Below are positions 6,307-11,259 of a stretch of 11,259 nucleotides of DNA, in pieces. The position numbers and the translations under genes are program-made. How positions within the stretch are numbered: the first letter of the stretch is position 1; each line of letters starts with the position of its first letter. Source of the stretch: an uncultured Verrucomicrobiota bacterium (lineage in GTDB: Bacteria > Verrucomicrobiota > Kiritimatiellia > RFP12 > UBA3636); the NCBI GenBank assembly GCA_946612175.1, contig CAMOEO010000067.1, positions 1 through 11,259 of the forward strand. Reading direction: 5' to 3'. The notes below the pieces were generated by a model that ran no database searches, was not told the DNA's origin, and saw nothing but the letters and a program-made list of their open reading frames with translations.

Positions 6307-8145
6307 ATGTGCGGCATTGTCGGTTTCACCGGCCGGACACCGGCCCTCCCTTTCCTTCTTGACGGCCTTCGCCGGATGGAATACCGCGGCTACGACTCGG
6401 CGGGCGTCGCGCTCGTCGGCGGCGATCCCGTGCGCCTGGACGTGCGGCGCGCCGTCGGCAAGGTGGACGCCCTCGCGGAGGCGCTTCGCGCCGATCCGCC
6501 GGACGGATCCGCCGCGTGCGGCATCGGCCACACGCGCTGGGCGACGCACGGCGCGCCGTGCGTCCGCAACGCGCACCCCCACCTCTCGCCCGACGGCCGC
6601 ATCGCGGTCGTGCACAACGGCATCATCGACAACTTCCTCGACCTGCGCGAGCGGCTGCGGGCCAAAGGGGCCGAATTCCGGTCGGACACGGACAGCGAGG
6701 TCATCGCCCATCTCGTCCAGGAATGCCGCGGCGGCACGCTGCTCGACGCGGTTCTGCGGGCGCTTTCCTTCGTGCGCGGCACCTACGGGATCGCCGTCGT
6801 GTCGGCGGACGCGCCGGACGAGATCGTCGTCGCGCGCCGCGGTTCGCCGGTCGTGGTGGGCACCGCCGGCGACGCCGCCTTCGTCGCCTCCGACCCCGCC
6901 GCGCTGGCGGGCCGCGCGGACCGGGCCGCCTTCCTCGACGACGGCGACGTCGCGCTGCTGCGCCCGGGCTCGTTCGAAATCCGTTCCCTGGCGGGCGCGC
7001 CGGTGGTCCGCGAGGCCGCACCGCTCGACTTCGACCCGGCGGCCGTCGAAAAGGGCGGCTACGAGCACTTCATGCTCAAGGAGATTTTCGAGCAGCCGGA
7101 GGCGCTCGAAAACTGCCTGCGGGGGCGGCTTCTGGAGGAAGAGGGGACCGCGAAGCTCTCCGGCCTCCGGCTCGGGCCGCGCGAGATCGCGTCGCTCTCG
7201 AACGTCGTCGTGACGGCCTGCGGGACCTCCTACTACGCCGGCCTCCACGGAACCTACGCCTTCGAGCAGTTCGCCGGGATCCCCGCCCGCATCGAGCAGG
7301 CCGCCGAGTTCCGCTACCGCAACCCGATCGTCGCGCCGGACACGGCCCTCGTCTCGCTCTCGCAGTCGGGCGAGACGGCCGACACGCTCGCCGCCGTGCG
7401 CGAGGCCAAGCGCAAGGGCGCGCTCGTGCTCTCGGTCTGCAACGCGGTCGGCTCCACGATCGCCCGCGAGGCCGGGCGAGGCGTCTACCTGCACGCCGGT
7501 CCGGAGATCGGGGTCGCGTCCACCAAGGCGTTTCTCTGCCAGGTCGCCGTGCTCGGGATGATGGCGCTGCTGTTCGGCCGGACGCGCCGCCTCTCCGGCG
7601 CCGAGGGCGGCGAAATCGTGCGCGCGCTCGCCTCGCTGCCGGACCTCGTCCGCGCCGTCCTCGCGCAGAACGACCGCATCGCCCGCATCGCCGAGCGCCA
7701 CGCCGGCGCGCGCGACGCGTTCTACATCGGCCGCGGCTACCAGTACCCGGCCGCGCTCGAAGGCGCGCTCAAGCTCAAGGAGATCTCCTACCTGCACGCG
7801 GAGGGCTACCACGCCGCCGAGCTCAAGCACGGCCCGATCGCGTTGCTCGACGAGAGCGTCCCCGTCGTCGCGCTCGTGCCGGCGGGGCCCGAGCACGACA
7901 AGACGCTCGGCAACATCCAGGAGTGCCGCGCGCGCAAGGCGCCCGTCGTCGCAATCGCGACCGAGGGGGACGAGGACGTCGGCGCCTTCACGGAGGACGT
8001 TGTCCGCGTGCCGCCCTGCCCGGACTTCGTCGCGGCCGTCCCCGTCGTCGTCGCCGAGCAGCTCTTCGCGTACCATATCGCCCGGCTTCGCGGCGCGCCG
8101 ATCGACCGGCCGCGCAACCTTGCCAAGTCGGTCACGGTGGAGTAG
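6307..8145 (+). CDS. glmS: Glutamine-fructose-6-phosphate aminotransferase (isomerizing)
   Basis: A 612-residue enzyme that makes glucosamine-6-phosphate from fructose-6-phosphate and glutamine, the first step to UDP-GlcNAc for peptidoglycan and surface polysaccharide. The protein starts MCGIVGF: after Met removal Cys2 is the N-terminal nucleophile of the class II glutaminase domain (about 2-230), with YRGYDSAG (26-33), GHTRWATHG (74-82), VVHNGIIDN (101-109) and SDTDSE (126-131). Two SIS (sugar isomerase) domains follow: TACGTSYYAGL (303-313) and SLSQSGETADT (350-360) with STKAF in the first, and HAEGYHAAELKHGPIAL in the second. The C-terminus LAKSVTVE is typical. Length is normal (about 610). 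It starts about 75 nt after its own promoter and has no Shine-Dalgarno. Its stop codon overlaps the -10 box of the ugd promoter. Confidence 0.97.
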   Translation: MCGIVGFTGRTPALPFLLDGLRRMEYRGYDSAGVALVGGDPVRLDVRRAVGKVDALAEALRADPPDGSAACGIGHTRWATHGAPCVRNAHPHLSPDGRIAVVHNGIIDNFLDLRERLRAKGAEFRSDTDSEVIAHLVQECRGGTLLDAVLRALSFVRGTYGIAVVSADAPDEIVVARRGSPVVVGTAGDAAFVASDPAALAGRADRAAFLDDGDVALLRPGSFEIRSLAGAPVVREAAPLDFDPAAVEKGGYEHFMLKEIFEQPEALENCLRGRLLEEEGTAKLSGLRLGPREIASLSNVVVTACGTSYYAGLHGTYAFEQFAGIPARIEQAAEFRYRNPIVAPDTALVSLSQSGETADTLAAVREAKRKGALVLSVCNAVGSTIAREAGRGVYLHAGPEIGVASTKAFLCQVAVLGMMALLFGRTRRLSGAEGGEIVRALASLPDLVRAVLAQNDRIARIAERHAGARDAFYIGRGYQYPAALEGALKLKEISYLHAEGYHAAELKHGPIALLDESVPVVALVPAGPEHDKTLGNIQECRARKAPVVAIATEGDEDVGAFTEDVVRVPPCPDFVAAVPVVVAEQLFAYHIARLRGAPIDRPRNLAKSVTVE

Positions 8146-8148
8146 ACC
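8120..8148 (+). promoter_or_regulatory. Candidate promoter of ugd inside the end of glmS
   Basis: -35 TTGCCA (8120-8125), 17 bp, -10 TAGACC (8143-8148); the TAG is also the glmS stop. Spacing and bases match the other promoters here, but there is no extended TG and codon constraint could create part of it. The predicted start (about 8155) falls inside the left arm of the hairpin at 8151-8192, so a transcript from here would lack part of the outer stem. Confidence 0.35.
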
Positions 8149-8149
8149 C

Positions 8150-8201
8150 TGCGCCCGAGCTCCGTGGGGCCCCCGCCCCACTCGCCGGGCGCTCAGGACC
8201 A
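8150..8201 (+). repeat. Third copy of the GC-rich hairpin module
   Basis: It runs from TGCGCCCGAGCTCCG to the tail GCTCAGGACCA, matching the two copies before the fucose synthase gene. Outer stem 8151-8157 with 8186-8192 (GCGCCCG/CGGGCGC), inner stem 8164-8169 with 8176-8181. Relative to copy 1 it has C to T at 8165 and G to A at 8180, two positions that pair with each other, so the stem is kept. It begins 5 nt after the glmS stop, so it might also act as a glmS terminator, but no T-run follows. Confidence 0.85.
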
Positions 8202-8229
8202 CCGAACCCTTTCCTGACCATAGCAGACC

Positions 8230-8364
8230 ATTCGCACCATCCCGACCATCCGGACCCTCTCGACCAACCAAACCATCCCGACCATCCCGACCGTCCCGAC
8301 CATCCTGACCATCCCGACCGTCCCGACCATCCCGACCATCCGGACCCTCTCGACCAACCAGACC
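8230..8364 (+). repeat. Nonamer tandem array running into the ugd start codon
   Basis: Fifteen 9-nt units in perfect phase, consensus ATCCCGACC; the last 14 (8239-8364, 126 nt) match the length of the array before the fucose synthase gene. Variant units include GTCCCGACC, ATCCTGACC and ATCCGGACC. A three-unit block (ATCCGGACC, CTCTCGACC, AACCAAACC or AACCAGACC) occurs at 8248-8274 and again at 8338-8364. The final unit ends at 8364 and the ATG of ugd follows at once. The frame shared with ugd opens after a TAG at 8221 and has no ATG, GTG or TTG, so the array is not translated as an extension. Confidence 0.9.
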
Positions 8365-9741
8365 ATGAAGAAACTCTCGAACATCCTCTGCATCGGCGCC
8401 GGCTACGTCGGCGGCCCCACAATGGCGATGATCGCCAAGAAATGCCCGGACCGCAAGGTCACGGTGGTCGACATCAACGCCGATCGCATCGCCGCGTGGC
8501 AGTCCGACGCGCTGCCGTTCTACGAGCCCGGCCTCAAGGAGGTCGTCGCGGAGACGCTCGGCCGGAACCTCTTCTTCTCGACCGACATCCCCGGCGCGAT
8601 CGCGGAGGCGGACGTCGTGTTCGTCGCGGTGAACACCCCGACCAAGACCTTCGGCCAGGGCGCCGGGCGCGCGGCCGACCTGCAGTATTGGGAGAAGACC
8701 GCGCACGAGATCCGCGAGTGCGCGACGCACGATCTGATCGTGGTCGAAAAGAGCACGCTTCCCGTCCGCACCGCGACGGCGATGAAGAGGGTCCTCGAAT
8801 CCGGCGGCGCGCACCGCTTCGAAGTGCTCTCCAACCCGGAGTTCCTCGCCGAGGGCACCGCGATCGCCGACCTCGAGAAGCCCGACCGCGTGCTCATCGG
8901 CTCCGACGAGACCCCGACCGGCCTCGACGCCCGCGAGGCGGTCGTCGACATCTATGCCGAGTGGGTTCCGCGCGACCGCATCCTCACCACCAACGTCTGG
9001 TCCTCCGAGCTTTCGAAGCTCGCCGCCAACGCCTTCCTCGCGCAGCGCATCTCGAGCGTGAACGCGCTCACGGAGCTCTGCGAGAAGACGGGCGCCGACG
9101 TCGACGAGGTCGCACGCGCCATCGGGCGCGACTCGCGCATCGGCCCGAAGTTCCTGCGCGCCGGCGTGGGCTTCGGCGGCTCGTGCTTCAAGAAGGACAT
9201 CCTCAACCTCGTCTACCTCTGCGAGCAGCAGGGCCTGACGAAGGCCGCCGCCTACTGGAACTCCGTCGTCGAGATGAACGAGCACCAGGAGACGCGCTTC
9301 GTCGCGGAGATGGTGCGCGCGATGTTCAATACCGTCGCCGGCAAGCGGATCGCCCTCCTCGGCTACGCGTTCAAGGCGGACACCTCCGACACGCGCGAGA
9401 CGCCCGCGAAGGTCGTCGCGGACCTGCTCGCCGAAGAGCATGCGCAGCTCGTCGTGTGCGATCCCTACGCGCTCTCGAACGCGCGCAGGGAGCTCGCGCG
9501 ACACGGCGGCCTCGTCGCGTTCGAGGACGACCCCTACGCGGCCGTCGAGGGCGCGGACGCCGTCGCGGTCCTCACGGACTGGCGGCAGTTCCCGGCGCTC
9601 GACTGGGCGCGAATCTTCGCGCTCATGCGCAAGCCGGCGTTCGTCTTCGACGGCCGCAACTGCCTCGACCGCCACGCGCTCTTCGACCTCGGCTTCCACG
9701 TCCGCGCGATCGGCAAGGCGCCGCTCACCCGCTTCGCGTAG
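8365..9741 (+). CDS. ugd: UDP-glucose 6-dehydrogenase, animal-like type
   Basis: A 458-residue enzyme that oxidises UDP-glucose to UDP-glucuronate with two NAD+. Features in order: the NAD-binding CIGAGYVGGPT (9-19), VVDIN (35-39), LPFYEPGLKEVV (50-61), VAVNTPTKTFG (88-98), VEKSTLPVRTA (127-137), LSNPEFLAEGTAI (155-167), SSELSKLAANAFLAQRISS (213-231, with K218 and N222), and the catalytic-cysteine motif VGFGGSCFKKD (268-278, C274), then the C-terminal UDP-binding domain with LLGYAFKADTSDTRETP and the late FDGRN. The wording of these motifs is closer to vertebrate UGDH, from memory, than to short bacterial Ugd or RkpK proteins. The ATG directly follows the nonamer array and has no Shine-Dalgarno. 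The product feeds uronic-acid-containing polysaccharide. Confidence 0.95.
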   Translation: MKKLSNILCIGAGYVGGPTMAMIAKKCPDRKVTVVDINADRIAAWQSDALPFYEPGLKEVVAETLGRNLFFSTDIPGAIAEADVVFVAVNTPTKTFGQGAGRAADLQYWEKTAHEIRECATHDLIVVEKSTLPVRTATAMKRVLESGGAHRFEVLSNPEFLAEGTAIADLEKPDRVLIGSDETPTGLDAREAVVDIYAEWVPRDRILTTNVWSSELSKLAANAFLAQRISSVNALTELCEKTGADVDEVARAIGRDSRIGPKFLRAGVGFGGSCFKKDILNLVYLCEQQGLTKAAAYWNSVVEMNEHQETRFVAEMVRAMFNTVAGKRIALLGYAFKADTSDTRETPAKVVADLLAEEHAQLVVCDPYALSNARRELARHGGLVAFEDDPYAAVEGADAVAVLTDWRQFPALDWARIFALMRKPAFVFDGRNCLDRHALFDLGFHVRAIGKAPLTRFA

Positions 9742-9744
9742 CGC

Positions 9745-9758
9745 GCCGCTTCGGCGGT
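9745..9758 (+). terminator. Small UUCG-loop hairpin after ugd
   Basis: CCGC-TTCG-GCGG (9746-9757) with a possible G-T pair at the base, followed by only three T, 4 nt after the ugd stop codon. It could be a weak terminator of ugd; its end runs into the -35 box of the etfB promoter. Confidence 0.35.
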
Positions 9759-9787
9759 TTGCACCGTGCGGCGAGGTGTGCTAGAAT
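9759..9787 (+). promoter_or_regulatory. Promoter of etfBA, apparently leaderless
   Basis: -35 TTGCAC (9759-9764), 17 bp, extended -10 TGC-TAGAAT (9782-9787). The ATG at 9796 is only 8 nt further on, so the mRNA would begin at or next to the start codon. This also argues against the in-frame GTG at 9766, which lies in the promoter. Confidence 0.55.
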
Positions 9788-9795
9788 GCGGTTCC

Positions 9796-10593
9796 ATGAA
9801 AATCCTCGTTTGCATCAAGCAGGTGCCGGGAACGTCGCAGGTCGAGATCGACGAGACGACCGGCACGCTGAAGCGCGACGGCGTCGCGGCGAAGATGAAC
9901 CCGTTCGACCTTTACGCCCTCGAGACGGCGGTCCGCATCCGCGACGCCGCCGGCGGCGACTCGTCCGTCACGGTCCTCTCCATGGGCCCGCCCCAGTGCG
10001 AGAAGGTCGTCCGCGAGGCGTTCGCCATGGGCGCGGACGCGGGCGCGATTCTCTCCGACCGCGCGTTCGGCGGGGCGGACGTGCTGATGACGTCCTTCAC
10101 GCTCTCGCAGGGCGTCGCGAAGACCGGCCCCTACGACCTCGTGGTCTGCGGCAAGCAGACGACCGACGGCGACACGGCGCAGGTCGGCGCGGAGCTCGCC
10201 GAGTGGCTCGGCATCCCGCACGTCGCGTGCGTGAAGTCCGTGGACCGCGTCGGCCCCGATTCGATCGACGTCACGGTCGACCTGCCCGACCGCGAGGTCG
10301 CGCAGCGCGTCCCCTACCCCGTCCTCCTCACGGTCGAGAAGGGCATCTTCGAGCCGCGCCTGCCGTCCTACACGCTGATGAAGAAGACGGCGGACCGCCC
10401 GATCCAGTGGCTCGCGCTCGCCGACCTGCCGGACACGGACCCGAAGCACTACGGCCTCAACGGCTCGCCCACGCAGGTGAAGCGCATCTTCCCGCCCGAC
10501 GCCCGCGCGGAGCGCACGATGCTCGAGGGCGACGCGGCGGCGCAGGCCGACGCGCTCGCCGACCTTCTCGAAGAAAGGAAGTTCCTCCGATGA
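9796..10593 (+). CDS. etfB: Electron transfer flavoprotein subunit beta
   Basis: A 265-residue subunit of the Etf heterodimer, which shuttles electrons between acyl-CoA dehydrogenases or other flavoenzymes and further carriers. It starts MKILVCIKQVPGT, as the family does, with KMNPFDLYALETAVRI (33-48), SDRAFGGADVLMTSFTL (87-103) and GKQTTDGDTAQVGAELAEWLG (119-139). The GADVLMTS and GKQ-DGDTAQVG wording resembles EtfB of anaerobes that take part in flavin-based electron bifurcation, with a second FAD in this subunit; that is inference from motif likeness. Length is normal (about 260). It overlaps etfA by ATGA (10590-10593). A GTG 30 nt upstream is in frame, but falls in the promoter. The gene seems unrelated in function to the sugar-nucleotide genes and has its own promoter. 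Confidence 0.95.
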   Translation: MKILVCIKQVPGTSQVEIDETTGTLKRDGVAAKMNPFDLYALETAVRIRDAAGGDSSVTVLSMGPPQCEKVVREAFAMGADAGAILSDRAFGGADVLMTSFTLSQGVAKTGPYDLVVCGKQTTDGDTAQVGAELAEWLGIPHVACVKSVDRVGPDSIDVTVDLPDREVAQRVPYPVLLTVEKGIFEPRLPSYTLMKKTADRPIQWLALADLPDTDPKHYGLNGSPTQVKRIFPPDARAERTMLEGDAAAQADALADLLEERKFLR

Positions 10594-11259
10594 GCCGCAT
10601 CGTCATCCACAACGAGAAGATCGCCGACAAGGCCGCCGCCCGGGCGCTCTGCCCCTTCGGCGCGATCGAGGAGGACGCCTCCGGCGCCCTCGCCATCGGC
10701 GCGGGCTGCCGCATGTGCCGCGCGTGCACGCGCCGCGCCCCCGACGCCTTCGAGTTCGTCGAGGACGCCGCGCCCGGCGTCGACAAGTCGCTCTGGCGCG
10801 GCATCGCGGTCGTGGCGGAGATCTCCCCCGAGGGCGTGCTGCACCCGGTCGGGCTGGAACTGCTCGGCAAGGCGCGCGAACTGGCGGCGAAGGCCGCGCA
10901 GCCGGTCCTCGCCGTGGCGATCGGCGCGCGCACGGCGGCCGCGGTCGAGGCGCTGCTGGCGCACGGCGCGGACGAGGTCCACGTCTACGAGGACCCCGCG
11001 CTGGAGCACTTCCGCATCGAGCCCTTCGCCAACGCCCTCGAGGACTTCCTCCGCGCGACGAAGCCCTCGGCCGTCCTCGTCGGCGGCACGCCCTGCGGCC
11101 GCTCGCTCGCGCCGCGCGTCGCGGCGCGCTTCCGCACGGGCCTCACGGCGGACTGCACGTCGCTCGGCATGTCGGAATCAACGGACCTCGACCAGATCCG
11201 CCCGGCCTACGGCGGCAACATCATGGCGCACATCAACACGCCGCGCCACCGCCCGCAGT
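10590..11259 (+). CDS. etfA: Electron transfer flavoprotein subunit alpha with N-terminal ferredoxin domain, partial
   Basis: The first 223 codons are present; the gene runs off the right edge. It starts with ATG overlapping the etfB stop, with AAAGGAAG about 9 nt upstream, one of the few plausible ribosome sites here. Residues 1-60 form a ferredoxin-like domain: LCPFGAI (C21) and GCRMCRACTRRAPDAF (C40, C43, C46). From about 68 the usual Etf alpha/beta domain begins (WRGIAVVAEISPEGVLHPVGLELLGKARELA). It continues with VLVGGTPCGRSLAPRVAARF and GLTADCTSLGM to RPAYGGNIMAHINTPRHRPQ, just before the FAD-binding C-terminal domain, which is outside the window. EtfA proteins with ferredoxin domains are known from anaerobic bifurcating complexes such as caffeyl-CoA reductase and lactate dehydrogenase-Etf. 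Here the cysteines fit one [4Fe-4S] cluster, not two. The partner dehydrogenase is not in view. Confidence 0.93.
   Translation, partial: MSRIVIHNEKIADKAAARALCPFGAIEEDASGALAIGAGCRMCRACTRRAPDAFEFVEDAAPGVDKSLWRGIAVVAEISPEGVLHPVGLELLGKARELAAKAAQPVLAVAIGARTAAAVEALLAHGADEVHVYEDPALEHFRIEPFANALEDFLRATKPSAVLVGGTPCGRSLAPRVAARFRTGLTADCTSLGMSESTDLDQIRPAYGGNIMAHINTPRHRPQ

Noticed and set aside
8146..8192. Hairpin copy 3 as a standard intrinsic terminator of glmS
   Set aside because: No T-run follows, and the same hairpin occurs twice before the fucose synthase gene, where there is no upstream gene on that strand to terminate.
8132..8422. Small minus-strand open frames with MVGMVG-type repeats over the ugd leader
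   Set aside because: They are translations of the antisense of the nonamer array; no start signal or family likeness supports them.
4915..9699. A 1594-codon open frame on the minus strand across the fucose synthase, glmS and ugd genes
   Set aside because: It is antisense to three well-supported enzymes and its product is low-complexity Arg/Asp/Glu/Val-rich, as expected from a shadow frame in GC-rich DNA.

Overview
The window comes from a bacterium with very GC-rich DNA (roughly two thirds or more by eye) and very few Shine-Dalgarno sites. The content suggests an anaerobe of the PVC group, such as a gut or sediment Kiritimatiellota/Lentisphaerota lineage: an AraC-controlled glycosidase and sugar-isomerase cluster, an animal-like UDP-glucose dehydrogenase, and a bifurcation-type electron transfer flavoprotein whose alpha subunit carries a ferredoxin domain. 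That taxonomic placement is inference only.

Left half, minus strand (4856 down to 1): an AraC-family regulator, a secreted protein of unknown function that looks like a degenerate archaemetzincin, an L-arabinose/L-fucose isomerase-family enzyme joined to it by an ATGA overlap, a GH35-type beta-galactosidase-like gene, and the first 38 codons of another exported protein. This looks like a carbohydrate-use locus. The GH35 gene is broken near its 5' end: a stretch that should hold the acid/base glutamate is missing and the reading frame shifts there.

Right half, plus strand (about 4928 to the end): GDP-L-fucose synthase, glutamine-fructose-6-phosphate aminotransferase (glmS) and UDP-glucose 6-dehydrogenase, which make or feed nucleotide-sugar precursors of surface polysaccharide (GDP-fucose, UDP-GlcNAc, UDP-glucuronate). 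They are followed by etfB and a truncated etfA. Each gene except etfA has its own recognisable sigma70-type promoter (TTGCnn, 17 bp, TAGAnT, often with an extended -10 TG).

The most unusual structure is a composite repeat lying directly before two of these genes. It consists of a GC-rich hairpin of about 42 nt, with a conserved tail GCTCAGGACCA, followed by an array of 9-nt units (consensus ATCCCGACC). Both arrays contain a 126-nt block that is exactly 14 units long. Before the fucose synthase gene the hairpin module is itself tandemly duplicated (67-bp period). Before the dehydrogenase gene the array runs straight into the start codon. One hairpin copy differs from another by a paired C-G to T-A change that keeps the stem. 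The glmS leader holds what may be a decayed copy. A second theme is apparent leaderless transcription: in three genes a -10 box lies only 7-8 nt before the ATG.
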